Source: Nocardioides glacieisoli (lineage in GTDB: Bacteria; Actinomycetota; Actinomycetes; Propionibacteriales; Nocardioidaceae). From it: 64,000 bases of DNA. The first letter of the stretch is position 1, and each line of letters starts with the position of its first letter. Position numbers and translations under genes: made by a program. Under the pieces are notes generated by a model. The model searched no databases. It saw nothing but the letters and a program-made list of their open reading frames with translations, and was not told where the DNA came from. Where the stretch lies: contig NZ_SDWS01000001.1 of NCBI RefSeq assembly GCF_004137245.1, positions 682,001-746,000 on the forward strand, given 5' to 3'. Shown here piece after piece: positions 54,533 through 62,137 of the stretch.

Positions 54533-55638
54533 GGTGAACTCAAACGGTTGTTGCAACTCGATCGTGAGTGAGAGGTTGCGGCGCATGCCGGGAGTGAGGT
54601 TGACCGCGAATCAGCGGTTGGTGATTGAGCGGGCGTATTTGGCGGGGCTGGACCAGGTCACGATCGCGGCGTTGGTGGACAAGCATCCTTCGACGATCTC
54701 GCGGGAGTTGCGACGGGCGGGGTCGTTCGGGACTGCCTCGCCACGGAGGCGCACGGCGAGGGCCGGTGGGTGCGGCTATCGGCGCAAGTACAGCGCGAAG
54801 TGGTCGCAGCGTGAGGCTGCGCGCAAGGCTCGCCGCCCCAAGGCCAGGCGGCTGGATCACGCACCACTGCGGGCCAAGGTGTGGGAGTTGTTGCGGGCGA
54901 ACTGGTCGCCGGAGCAGATCGCGGCGATGCTGCCGGTGTTGTTCCCACGCGATCTGAGGATGCGGGTGTCGCACGAGACGATCTACCAGTCGCTGTTCGT
55001 CCAGACCAAGGGCGAGCTCAAGCGCGAGCTGACCGCGCACCTACGCACCCAGCGGCAGCGCCGCAAGGCCCAGACCGGCGGCGCGAAGCGCTCCACGCTC
55101 GGGATCACCGACGACATCCGGATCTCCGCGCGGCCGGCTGAGGTCGAGGACCGAGCTGTGCCTGGTCATTGGGAGGGCGACCTGCTCCTCGGCGGGACGG
55201 GCAAGGGCGCGGTGCTCACGCTGGTCGAGCGCTCGTCGCGGTTCGTGCTGCTCGCACCCCTGCCGGGACGTCACACCGCCGAGATCGCGCGGATGAAGCT
55301 GAGCGAGATGATCGCGACGTTGCCGTTGGAGCTGCGCAAGTCGATCACCTGGGACCGCGGCACGGAGATGGCCCAGCACGCCCGGTTCAAGACCGAGACC
55401 GGTGTCCCGATCTACTTCTGCGACCCGCAGTCGCCGTGGCAGCGCGGTACGAACGAGAACACCAACGGGCTGCTGCGTCAGTACTGGCCCAAGGGCGCCG
55501 ACCTGCGCGACCTCACCGACACCGACTGTGACGCCGTCGCACTCAACCTGAACACCAGACCCCGCAAGACCCTCGAGTGGCAGACTCCGGGCCAGGCCCT
55601 CAACAAGAGGCTCGTTGCAACAACTGTTTGAGTTCGCC
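54533..55638 (+). mobile_element. Complete IS30-family insertion sequence
   Basis: 1106 bp. Terminal inverted repeats of 25 bp (54533-54557 and 55614-55638; outer words GGTGAACTCAAAC and GGCGAACTCAAAC) differ at two positions. ACC directly precedes (54530-54532) and follows (55639-55641) the element, a 3-bp target duplication as expected for IS30. One transposase gene fills it. The insertion lies between the 41-bp repeats and the HNH gene promoter region. Confidence 0.88.
54585..55631 (+). CDS. IS30-family transposase
   Basis: 348 residues from ATG 54585. An N-terminal HTH (LTANQRLVIERAYLAGLDQV followed by KHPSTISRELRR) binds the ends; the DDE catalytic residues are in GHWEGDLLLG, TWDRGTEMAQH and RGTNENTNGLLRQYW. 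The frame is intact and the stop lies inside the right inverted repeat, so the element may still be active. GTG 54564 and a GTG inside the left repeat (54534) are other in-frame starts. Confidence 0.92.
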   Translation: MPGVRLTANQRLVIERAYLAGLDQVTIAALVDKHPSTISRELRRAGSFGTASPRRRTARAGGCGYRRKYSAKWSQREAARKARRPKARRLDHAPLRAKVWELLRANWSPEQIAAMLPVLFPRDLRMRVSHETIYQSLFVQTKGELKRELTAHLRTQRQRRKAQTGGAKRSTLGITDDIRISARPAEVEDRAVPGHWEGDLLLGGTGKGAVLTLVERSSRFVLLAPLPGRHTAEIARMKLSEMIATLPLELRKSITWDRGTEMAQHARFKTETGVPIYFCDPQSPWQRGTNENTNGLLRQYWPKGADLRDLTDTDCDAVALNLNTRPRKTLEWQTPGQALNKRLVATTV

Positions 55639-55656
55639 ACCGACCCGTTGTCGGTG
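55638..55656. promoter_or_regulatory. Inverted repeat in the HNH gene promoter
   Basis: CACCGAC and GTCGGTG pair around CCGTT, ending eight bases before the TATAAT box. The first base comes from the IS30 end, so before insertion the arm was probably 6 bp. A possible operator; function unknown. Confidence 0.4.
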
Positions 55657-55664
55657 GGTTGTCT

Positions 55665-55677
55665 TATAATCGAACAC
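55665..55677 (+). promoter_or_regulatory. Consensus -10 box of the HNH gene
   Basis: TATAAT at 55665-55670 is a perfect consensus -10 box, ending seven bases before the ATG at 55678. No convincing -35 box is seen at the right distance; the sequence there is GACCCG. The spacing implies a leaderless transcript. Confidence 0.6.
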
Positions 55678-57135
55678 ATGATCGACACGCTGGCAGGACC
55701 CGGAACCGGTGAGGCAGACGCCCTCACCGCCTCCGACCTGCTCGCCTCGATCCGCGCCTCCCGCGACCTCGAGAACGCCGAAGCCGCCCGCCAGCTCGAC
55801 CTCGCTGCCCGCTGGGCCGACCTCCACCCACCCGAGTCCATCCACTCCGCCGCCACCTTCACCGTCCCGGGCACCGACCACGAAGAACCCCTCGCGGGTG
55901 ACGGCTGCCCGCTCATCGCGGAGTTCGCCATCGCCGAGCTCGGCACGGTTCTCGGGATCTCGTCGACGTCGGCGAAGAAGCTCATCGGCCACGCCCTCGA
56001 GCTGCGCCACCGCCTCCCAAGGCTGTGGACCCAGGTCCAGTCCGGGCACGTGCCCGCGTGGCGGGCACGCACCGTCGCCGAGACGACCATCCACTCGACT
56101 CCTTCGCTGACACGCGAGGCTGCTGCGTTCTTGGACGCGCAGGTCGCTGCGGTTGCCGGACGCATCGGTCCCGCCCAGCTCGACCGGCTCGTCGCGGAGA
56201 CCATCAAGCGCTACGACCTCGCCACTGCGGACCCGGCCACGGATCCGGAGGACGGCTACCTGTCGGTCGACCCGCGCCACGCGACCCTTCATGACGAGGA
56301 CGTTCACTTCGCGGGCACCATGCGGTTCGAGGCCGAGCTCGACATCGCAGACGCCCTCGATCTCAACCACGCAGTGGCTCAGAAGGCAGCGGAGCAGAAG
56401 GCCCTCGGCTCGGCCGAGTCCCTGGACGTACGCCGGGCCAAGGCCCTCGGCGACCTCGCCCGCACCCAGACCGCCCTCGACCTGCTCAACCCCGCCGGTG
56501 GTCGCGTAGCCGGTGACCCAGCACCCGGCGGTCGAGTAGCCGGTGAGGGACGAGCCGGCGTATCGAGACCAGACCTCCCGACCGCCCGCGAGGTCGTCCT
56601 CCACGCCCACTTCTCCGCAGAGTCTGTCGGCGAGCAGACCGTGTTCGGGCCGACCGGCCGGATGGAAGAGCGCCAGCGGCTTATCCTGCTCGACCAGCTC
56701 ACGTCCTGGTGCGGCGATTCGCGGACCAAGGTCACCATCAAGCCCGTGATCGACCTCAACACCCACCTGGCCGCACCCGGGTACGACATCCCCGACCGCA
56801 TCCGCGAACAAGTCATCCTCCGCGACCGCACCTGCGTGTTCCCGTGGTGCACCCGCCCGGCCCGCGGCTGCGACATCGACCACGTCATCGCCTATGACCA
56901 CGACGCCGAAGGCCGACCACAACCCGGACCCACGACCTCGGACAACCTCGCGTGCCTGTGCCGGTTCCACCACCGACTCAAGACCCACACCGCCTGGCGC
57001 TACCGCGTCACCGGACCAGGCTGCTTCGAGTGGACCAGCCCCCACGGCCACCAGTTCCGACGCGACCGCAGCGGAACCACCGCGATCAACGAGGGCGACC
57101 CGGACCCACCCGGCATCCCACGTCCCCGCCGATGA
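55678..57135 (+). CDS. DUF222 / HNH endonuclease-domain protein (13E12 type)
   Basis: 485 residues. A DUF222 region (about 20-330) precedes a C-terminal HNH nuclease domain with CVFPWCTRPARGCDIDH, the zinc-type cysteines, and NLACLCRFHHRLKTH. This family is multicopy and often repeat-associated in mycobacteria and Nocardioidaceae. Residues about 275-298 (GGRVAGDPAPGGRVAGEG...) are encoded by an inserted 41-bp repeat and a partial duplicate of its start, keeping the frame. The IS30 element sits just upstream. Confidence 0.88.
   Translation: MIDTLAGPGTGEADALTASDLLASIRASRDLENAEAARQLDLAARWADLHPPESIHSAATFTVPGTDHEEPLAGDGCPLIAEFAIAELGTVLGISSTSAKKLIGHALELRHRLPRLWTQVQSGHVPAWRARTVAETTIHSTPSLTREAAAFLDAQVAAVAGRIGPAQLDRLVAETIKRYDLATADPATDPEDGYLSVDPRHATLHDEDVHFAGTMRFEAELDIADALDLNHAVAQKAAEQKALGSAESLDVRRAKALGDLARTQTALDLLNPAGGRVAGDPAPGGRVAGEGRAGVSRPDLPTAREVVLHAHFSAESVGEQTVFGPTGRMEERQRLILLDQLTSWCGDSRTKVTIKPVIDLNTHLAAPGYDIPDRIREQVILRDRTCVFPWCTRPARGCDIDHVIAYDHDAEGRPQPGPTTSDNLACLCRFHHRLKTHTAWRYRVTGPGCFEWTSPHGHQFRRDRSGTTAINEGDPDPPGIPRPRR
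56530..56570. repeat. 41-bp repeat inside the HNH coding sequence
   Basis: Same length and ends (GGTCGAGTA...TATCGAGACC) as the copies at 54412 and 54468, with a different centre. A partial copy of its first 17 bases (GGTCGCGTAGCCGGTGA) lies at 56500-56516. Together they add an in-frame Gly-Arg-Val-Ala-Gly-type stretch between the DUF222 and HNH parts. Confidence 0.75.
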
Positions 57136-57150
57136 TGACCCCGCCCCACA

Positions 57151-57176
57151 CCCCGCCGTAGCACCACCCGGCGGGG
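57151..57176. terminator. Hairpin after the HNH gene
   Basis: CCCCGCCG and CGGCGGGG form an 8-bp stem around a 10-nt loop, 15 bases past the stop codon. No T-tract. The remaining stretch to 57400 has no credible gene and holds two copies of the 20-bp repeat. Confidence 0.5.
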
Positions 57177-57268
57177 GCTGTGGCACGTCCGAGACAAGGT
57201 GCGATCGGCCGGATCGCGGCATGTGAGTGCGGGTCTCGGGGCAGGATGGCGCCCTGACGCTCGCTCGT

Positions 57269-57284
57269 CGGCAGATCCGGACGT
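57269..57284. repeat. 20-bp cassette repeat, copy 1 (partial)
   Basis: CGGCAGATCCGGACGT. The CAT end seen in other copies is missing. It lies 27 bases from copy 2, beyond the last of the three small genes. Confidence 0.6.
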
Positions 57285-57310
57285 CCTTCGACAGAAGGCG
57301 TAGCCGCCCT

Positions 57311-57333
57311 CATCGCGGCAGATCCGGACGTGC
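57311..57333. repeat. 20-bp cassette repeat, copy 2
   Basis: CATCGCGGCAGATCCGGACG, a variant with two extra bases after CAT. It lies downstream of the imm11-like gene on the minus strand, bounding the array on that side. Confidence 0.65.
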
Positions 57334-57400
57334 ACTCCCGCCTTGGAACCGCTCGGGTCGCAACAAAGGGACTCCGCGACGCGGGGAATGCCCATCATCG

Positions 57401-57961
57401 TCACACCCAGTGGTTGTCCCGTGGAAAGGCTGACGGGGCTTCTCTGATGTCCAGGCCGGTCATGCCAGCATGAAGAAGGGCCGTGCGCACCTCTCCGCTG
57501 ATCGTTACTCGTCCCACTCGGCGTCCCCTAAAAACGCTGTGCACCGGACCTGGCGAATCCACCTCCTCCAAGACCGAGAGGTACCCATCGACGGGCGATC
57601 CGTTTCTATGGCGGATGTCAGCCGGCCATGTCTGCAGACGAGCGCTGCACGACTCGAGCACCGCACACATGCGTTCGCTGTAGACCTTCAGCCCGTCCCC
57701 GCCCTGCCACAGCGCGTCCACCAAGCGCTTGCCGTAGTGCTCGCGCTGCGGCATGAAGTACCACTCGACGTCGTGGACTCCCGGAGGTCCCTCGGTGGCG
57801 AGCGCCTCGTGAAGGGCCTTTCCCGACGGCGCGGTCCACACGCCGTACTCGGGCGCCGTGGGCCCTGCCAACGACACCCACAAATCTCTTGTCGCAGCGG
57901 CCGGAGCCAGCACGTACCAGTCCACGACCAAGGACCGTACCGGCGGAGCTCGGGCTGGCAC
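57401..57961 (-). CDS. imm11-like (DUF1629-type) putative immunity protein
   Basis: 186 residues from GTG 57961; GTG 57925 is another good start and gives VDWYVLAP at the N-terminus. The pattern resembles the imm11/DUF1629 immunity family of polymorphic toxin systems: GLKVYSERMCAVLESCSARL, then PADIRHRNGSPVDGYLSVLE and a second GEVRTALLHAGMTGLDI. No toxin gene is adjacent, so it would be an orphan immunity gene. Base composition and codon use are less GC-biased than in the neighbours. A 12-bp direct repeat and the 20-bp repeat precede it. Confidence 0.5.
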   Translation of the reverse strand: MPARAPPVRSLVVDWYVLAPAAATRDLWVSLAGPTAPEYGVWTAPSGKALHEALATEGPPGVHDVEWYFMPQREHYGKRLVDALWQGGDGLKVYSERMCAVLESCSARLQTWPADIRHRNGSPVDGYLSVLEEVDSPGPVHSVFRGRRVGRVTISGEVRTALLHAGMTGLDIREAPSAFPRDNHWV

Positions 57962-57978
57962 TCGCTGCTGGACAATCT

Positions 57979-58006
57979 GACCTCAGTCCGCTCAGACCTC
58001 AGTCCG
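57979..58006 (-). repeat. Tandem 12-bp direct repeat upstream of the imm11-like gene
   Basis: GACCTCAGTCCG occurs twice, at 57979-57990 and 57995-58006, four bases apart, between the gene start and cassette repeat copy 3. It could be a regulator site or a by-product of recombination. Confidence 0.55.
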
Positions 58007-58008
58007 CA

Positions 58009-58030
58009 CATCGGCAGATGGGGACGTCGC
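58009..58030. repeat. 20-bp cassette repeat, copy 3
   Basis: CATCGGCAGATGGGGACGTC, differing from copy 5 at two positions. It lies between the two small minus-strand genes, 14 bases after the stop of the upstream one. Confidence 0.7.
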
Positions 58031-58044
58031 TGCGATGCCAGACG

Positions 58045-58482
58045 TCAGCGCCAGGAGGACCCTCTCACCGGTCGCGGAACTTGCTTGCCTCGTCCCTGTG
58101 TCGGTCGGAGGGCCACCCATCTACCGCTTCCAGGTTCAGGCAAGTTGGGCTCGGGCAGAGTCTCGGTCGTAGACGGCTCCAAGCCGTAGTCGGCGTAGAC
58201 AGCAAAGCGCTCATGCGGCTTCATCGAAAGCAGGGTCTGCTTCACCCGGTCGAAGGCCGAGTCGAAACTCCCGTGCGCGACGGTGAACGTGTTCTCCCAT
58301 TCAACCGGTGTCATCACGATCACCACCGTTCGGCGTCCGCGACCGGCTTGCGGGACCGACAACACCCGAATGCGCCCCGGCGCCACTTCCGATGCCGAGG
58401 TCCACCCGTCGAGGTCACGCACGAGTCGGTTGTAGTACTTCGCAGGGTCCACATCACAAGGATGACTGATGCGCCGGGTCAT
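58045..58482 (-). CDS. Unrecognised small protein in the repeat-bounded array
   Basis: 145 residues from ATG 58482; the frame is open to 58518. No family recognised. It is soluble and alpha/beta, with a strand-like RRTVVIVMTPVEWENTF and a helical AFDRVKQTLLSMKPHERFAV. Its ATG is the CAT word of repeat copy 4, so the repeat sits exactly at the gene's 5' end. Size and surroundings fit an immunity-type protein, but this is inference from context. Confidence 0.55.
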   Translation of the reverse strand: MTRRISHPCDVDPAKYYNRLVRDLDGWTSASEVAPGRIRVLSVPQAGRGRRTVVIVMTPVEWENTFTVAHGSFDSAFDRVKQTLLSMKPHERFAVYADYGLEPSTTETLPEPNLPEPGSGRWVALRPTQGRGKQVPRPVRGSSWR

Positions 58483-58503
58483 CAGCAGATTCGGACACGT
58501 CAG
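58480..58503. repeat. 20-bp cassette repeat, copy 4
   Basis: CATCAGCAGATTCGGACACG, the most divergent copy. It spans the junction between two genes: it holds the stop codon of the upstream gene and the start codon of the downstream one (minus strand). Confidence 0.65.
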
Positions 58504-58823
58504 TCGCCCTCGAACCATACGTACCGGTGCACTCGCTGCTTCGCCACGGCAATGAGACGCGTGAGTTCGTCCAACGCCTGGTGGAACGTGGGATCGAGCT
58601 CATGACGCAAGAACGCGATCTCGCGGGGTAGCTGATCTTCGATCTGAACTCGGTTGAAGACGGTGTAGCCGTAGGGGTCCACGCCAGCCAACAACGGCGT
58701 GTCCTGGATGCTCACGGCGTCCCGAGGGATCTCCCACGCGACAGCTCCTTCGTCCATCGGCGGCCCGAGTTCGAGCAGTTGCTGCCGCACACTCATGCTG
58801 ATCCCCATGCGAGATGGTCTCAC
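58500..58823 (-). CDS. Unrecognised small acidic protein in the repeat-bounded array
   Basis: 107 residues from 58823; ATG 58808 and ATG 58796 (MSVRQQLLELGPPMDEG, with GGGGAT upstream) are alternative starts, the last the most likely. Acidic and Glu/Asp rich, with PYGYTVFNRVQIEDQLPREI and a helical end. No family recognised; the size, acidity and position suggest an immunity-like role. Repeat copy 5 lies 15 bases upstream of the longest form. Confidence 0.55.
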   Translation of the reverse strand: MRPSRMGISMSVRQQLLELGPPMDEGAVAWEIPRDAVSIQDTPLLAGVDPYGYTVFNRVQIEDQLPREIAFLRHELDPTFHQALDELTRLIAVAKQRVHRYVWFEGD

Positions 58824-58837
58824 CGACTCGTCAGCTC

Positions 58838-58858
58838 ATCGGCAGATCCGGACGTCGA
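58838..58858. repeat. 20-bp cassette repeat, copy 5
   Basis: CATCGGCAGATCCGGACGTC, the best-conserved copy, at the upstream end of the three-gene array and 57 bp from the nuclease gene's stop. Confidence 0.7.
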
Positions 58859-58914
58859 GGCGCCCACGACCTCATGAGGGCCACACCTGGGTCCTTGGTG
58901 CTGCGGGTCTCGCG

Positions 58915-59727
58915 CTACCAGGGGACCTGCAGGGGGTCGGTGACCATCACGGATGTGGTCGTCCGGCGCTCCTCCACGGGAGCGGCGGCGGCAAGGCTGC
59001 TGAACGTCAGGCCGGTGCGTTCCTCGAGGAGGTCGAGTCCCACGAGGTAGGTGTCGAAGTCGTCGAGGAAGTCGATGGCGGCGCGCTCGCCGAGGTCGTC
59101 GAGGTTCTGCGACAGCAGGAACGCCTTGAACTGCAGTCGCCCGTCGAGCCGGTAGACGACAACCTTCCAGTGCTCGACCGGCAGCTGGACGACACCGCGA
59201 TAGGGGGGATCGTCAGCGGCGAGGACGGGACCCGCGAACAAGGTGAGCCTGCGGTCCTGCAGACCGTCGAGGGCGAGGACGGCGTTCTCCAGCAGCCCCC
59301 AGGTGCCGCCCCGGCCGGACTGGTTGAAGTCCTGGTGCTGCGGGGTGATGTTCGTGAAGTGGAACGAGTCGCTGTTCGCCTGCTGCGCCTCCTCCAGGCC
59401 TCCCCACAGCAGGTCGGATCGCCGGGCGATGTGGCCGCGGTCCAGGTCGTTGTCGGCATACGCGACCTCTCCGGTCTGCGCGTCGGCGGGGATGCGGGGG
59501 TCGAGCTTGAACCGTTCCCCGGAGCGGCTGATGGACTCGCTGGGAAACAGGCGGAGGCCGTCGATGTTCCATCCCACCCACCACGCGAGCCTGCGCGCGG
59601 GGTGCATCCTGACGGTGAAGTGCTCGTAGTGGAGCGGCTGCGCGACCGTGCCCGGGTCGTCAGGTGGGTCGAGAACCGGTACGTCGGTAGTGGCCAGGAA
59701 GGTGGGGTCGTACCCGAGGGCATCCAT
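58915..59727 (-). CDS. DNA/RNA non-specific endonuclease
   Basis: 270 residues. The NUC1/Serratia-nuclease beta-beta-alpha-metal motif is clear: DNDLDRGHIARRSDLLW (catalytic His in DRGH) and the metal-binding Asn region FHFTNITPQHQDFNQ. Related enzymes cut DNA and RNA without sequence preference. No signal peptide is visible, so export by Sec is unlikely. It sits next to the immunity-like array on the same strand. Confidence 0.9.
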   Translation of the reverse strand: MDALGYDPTFLATTDVPVLDPPDDPGTVAQPLHYEHFTVRMHPARRLAWWVGWNIDGLRLFPSESISRSGERFKLDPRIPADAQTGEVAYADNDLDRGHIARRSDLLWGGLEEAQQANSDSFHFTNITPQHQDFNQSGRGGTWGLLENAVLALDGLQDRRLTLFAGPVLAADDPPYRGVVQLPVEHWKVVVYRLDGRLQFKAFLLSQNLDDLGERAAIDFLDDFDTYLVGLDLLEERTGLTFSSLAAAAPVEERRTTTSVMVTDPLQVPW

Positions 59728-59803
59728 GCGTCGAGTGTCCCGCAGGTACGTGACCGCCCCTCCCCACGCGGGGGAGGGGCGGCGGGTGGCGAGTCCTGCT
59801 GCG

Positions 59804-60874
59804 TCAGTCGACGACGCGCTTGGTCCTTCGCGTCGTCACGGTGACGGGCGTGCGGCCCGCGGCCGAGGCGACCACCTTCACCGAGATCCGCTTGCCGACC
59901 AGCTTGTCGGTGAGGCGCAGCCGGTTCTTCGTCGCGTTCTTGATCTTCTTGCCGTTGGCCAGCCACTGCACCGTGCGCGTGACCGACGTGGGGTTCCAGG
60001 TCCCCACGGTCACCTTCAGGCGCTCGCCGACGGCGGCGACGCCCTTGATGCGAGGCCGCTTGATGGCGACCACTGCAGCGGCAGGCGCCGTGGGAGCCGT
60101 CGGCGTGACGACGGGCGCCACCGGCGCCACGGGCGTCGGGGTCGTCGGCGTCACCGGCGTGACCGGCGTGGTCGGCGGGAGCGGCGTGGCCAGGACCGCG
60201 TCGTAGCGCTCGGCGCTCGGCACCGTCACCGTGTCGGCGTCGGCGATCGCCACGCGGTCGCTCCAGAACTCGCTGGCACCGGTGACGGGGTCGTGGAACC
60301 CGAGCGTGTGGGCGCCACCGGAGAGGCCACCCACGTCGTAGGTGCCGTCGGCGCCGGCGGTCACCGTGGTGACGGCAGTCCACGCGGTGTCCTCACGGAC
60401 GTACGCCGTCACCTCGGCACCCGCGATGGCCGCGCCGTCGCTGCCGGTGACGGTGCCGACCAGGTGGGCGGCACCCGCGAGCCTGGCCACGGCCAGCGTC
60501 GGCATGCCGCCGTTGGTGAGGTCGACGGGCGTGGCCGCCTCGATGGTGGCGGCATCGTCGTAGAACTCGCTGGCGTAGGTGCCCGCGGGATCGTCGAACC
60601 GCACGCGGTAGATGCCGTCGTCGAGCTTGCCGACGTTGTAGCCGCCCGACAGGCCGGTGAGGGCGTCGTCCACCTCGACCCACTGGCCGGTGCCGGTCGG
60701 GTCGGCCAGGGTGGTCACCTTGATGCCGACGAGCGGAGTGCCGCTCTCGGACGTGACGGAACCCTTGATCCGGGTGGGCTTGGCGGCGCCGGCGGGGCCG
60801 GCGACGAGCAGGGTGGAACTGATGGCCACGGCGACCGCGAGCGCGGCGCCCCCCAGCTTGCTGTACACGTTCAT
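59804..60874 (-). CDS. Secreted carboxypeptidase-regulatory-like repeat protein
   Basis: 356 residues. A signal peptide (AALAVAVAISSTLLVAGPAG, cleavage near AGA-A) is followed by two or three CarboxypepD-regulatory/SpaA-like beta domains (IKGSVTSESGTPLVGIKVTT, LVGTVTGSDGAAIAGAEVTA), a Thr/Pro linker (about residues 230-270), and a C-terminal Ig-like domain (VGTWNPTSVTRTVQWLANGK). Probably a surface or secreted structural protein. GGGGAG precedes ATG 60874. Confidence 0.8.
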   Translation of the reverse strand: MNVYSKLGGAALAVAVAISSTLLVAGPAGAAKPTRIKGSVTSESGTPLVGIKVTTLADPTGTGQWVEVDDALTGLSGGYNVGKLDDGIYRVRFDDPAGTYASEFYDDAATIEAATPVDLTNGGMPTLAVARLAGAAHLVGTVTGSDGAAIAGAEVTAYVREDTAWTAVTTVTAGADGTYDVGGLSGGAHTLGFHDPVTGASEFWSDRVAIADADTVTVPSAERYDAVLATPLPPTTPVTPVTPTTPTPVAPVAPVVTPTAPTAPAAAVVAIKRPRIKGVAAVGERLKVTVGTWNPTSVTRTVQWLANGKKIKNATKNRLRLTDKLVGKRISVKVVASAAGRTPVTVTTRRTKRVVD

Positions 60875-61072
60875 TGAAACTCCCCACAGAGTCTGGTGCC
60901 GCGGTCGCGGCGCGTTGCCCACAGTGGGAGCGGGGAGTTTCCCAGATGGGTGAACAGGCGTGTTGTTGACGTCCCGTTCGTTCTGGTTACCGTCAAGGTC
61001 CTCAAGATCGCGTCTGGTCCAGACCAAGTCCCGAGAGTTGTGGACTCGGGGGACAGATGCCCGGGAGTACGG
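60875..61072. other. Intergenic region upstream of the secreted repeat protein
   Basis: 198 bp without a credible gene. It holds the promoter of the minus-strand secreted protein and the 3' end of the hydrolase gene. A perfect 6-1-6 palindrome, GTCTGGTCCAGAC, lies at 61012-61024 and may be a regulator site. A TTGACG word on the minus strand (near 60990) might be a -35 box, but no matching -10 box is clear. Confidence 0.4.
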
Positions 61073-62056
61073 CTATCGACCGAGCTCCGGCGCGTGCTCC
61101 TGCACCCAGGCACCCAGCCAGGTGTCGATGGCGGCGTACGCGTGCGCGCGGACCTCGGGTCGCGACAGCACCACGTCGTGCATCGCGCCCTCGATGGCGA
61201 TCGAGGTCACGTGCCGGCCGACCGACGACGCCCAGCGGCGGATCTGCTCGACGTCGAGGACGATGTCGTGGGTCGAGGCCGTCTCCTCGGTCTGCTCACC
61301 GAAGAAGGAACGTGCCGACGACAGCACGAGGGTCGGGCACGGCACGTCGAGCCCCGCGTGCAGCTGCGCGTGCCCGCGGCGGACGGCGCGCAGCCAGCCG
61401 ACGTAGACCGGGCGCGACTCGAGCGGCTTCAGGGCCAGGTCGTAGGCCCACTCGCCGCCGTGCTCGACGTGGAGCGAGCGGCCGTAGACCTCGCTGACCT
61501 TCCGCGGGATCTCGCGCATCGGGCGGGTGGTGCCGAGCCGCTCGATCGCGACGCGGGTCGCGGGGCTGCGCAGCCAGGCGGCGCCCTGCATGTCGAACCA
61601 CGGCGAGTTGAGCACCATCGCGACGAGCTCGGGGTGGCGGCGCTCGTGCGCCCACAGCGGCGCGGTGAGCCCGCCGGTCGAGTGTGCGGACACGATGACC
61701 TCGCGGTGCCCGTCGCGCTCGGTGATCCGCCACCACGCGAGGTCGATCTCGGCGAAGTACTCGTGGAGGTCCGACACGTAGTGGGGTGTCTGGTGCTCGC
61801 GCAGCGACCGGCCGTACTTGCGGAGGTCGAGCGCGTAGAACGTGTAGCCGCGGTCCGCCCACCAGCGGGCGTACTCGGTGTGGAAGAAGTAGTCGGCGAA
61901 CCCGTGCACGTGCAGGACCGCGCGACCGGTGGGCTCGGCCGGCTCGAGGGTGACGAGGGTGGCGACGACGGGACCCTCGTCGTCGGGCGGGAGCGAGATC
62001 GTCTCGACCCGGTAGTCGGGGCCCAGGACGTCGTCCCGGAACGGCACTGCAGGCAT
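61073..62056 (-). CDS. Alpha/beta hydrolase (serine aminopeptidase/lysophospholipase-like)
   Basis: 327 residues. HGFADYFFHTEY is the oxyanion region, VSAHSTGGLTAPLW holds the nucleophile Ser, and DVEQI and GAMHDVVLS supply the likely acid and His. The layout fits the S33-like Hydrolase_4 (monoglyceride-lipase type) group. No signal peptide. On the minus strand TAGGCT ends six bases before the ATG at 62056. Confidence 0.85.
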   Translation of the reverse strand: MPAVPFRDDVLGPDYRVETISLPPDDEGPVVATLVTLEPAEPTGRAVLHVHGFADYFFHTEYARWWADRGYTFYALDLRKYGRSLREHQTPHYVSDLHEYFAEIDLAWWRITERDGHREVIVSAHSTGGLTAPLWAHERRHPELVAMVLNSPWFDMQGAAWLRSPATRVAIERLGTTRPMREIPRKVSEVYGRSLHVEHGGEWAYDLALKPLESRPVYVGWLRAVRRGHAQLHAGLDVPCPTLVLSSARSFFGEQTEETASTHDIVLDVEQIRRWASSVGRHVTSIAIEGAMHDVVLSRPEVRAHAYAAIDTWLGAWVQEHAPELGR

Positions 62057-62137
62057 GTGCCGAGCCTATCGAGCAGGGGCGACGTGGGTTTCGTTGTTCG
62101 GCCTCCCGCGCCGGTGGGGCGGCTCTACCCTTCAGCG

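Noticed and set aside
57086..57313. Small minus-strand gene starting within repeat copy 2
   Set aside because: The frame runs antisense into the HNH gene end and has biased composition without a recognisable fold.
57688..58011. A 107-codon minus-strand frame starting at the CAT of repeat copy 3
   Set aside because: Its start position is tempting, but the product is Trp/Arg/Ser-rich shadow sequence, while the overlapping frame gives the imm11-like protein.
57269..58858. CRISPR array
   Set aside because: Repeats are about 20 bp but spaced by 27 to roughly 680 bp with genes between; no regular short spacers and no cas genes.
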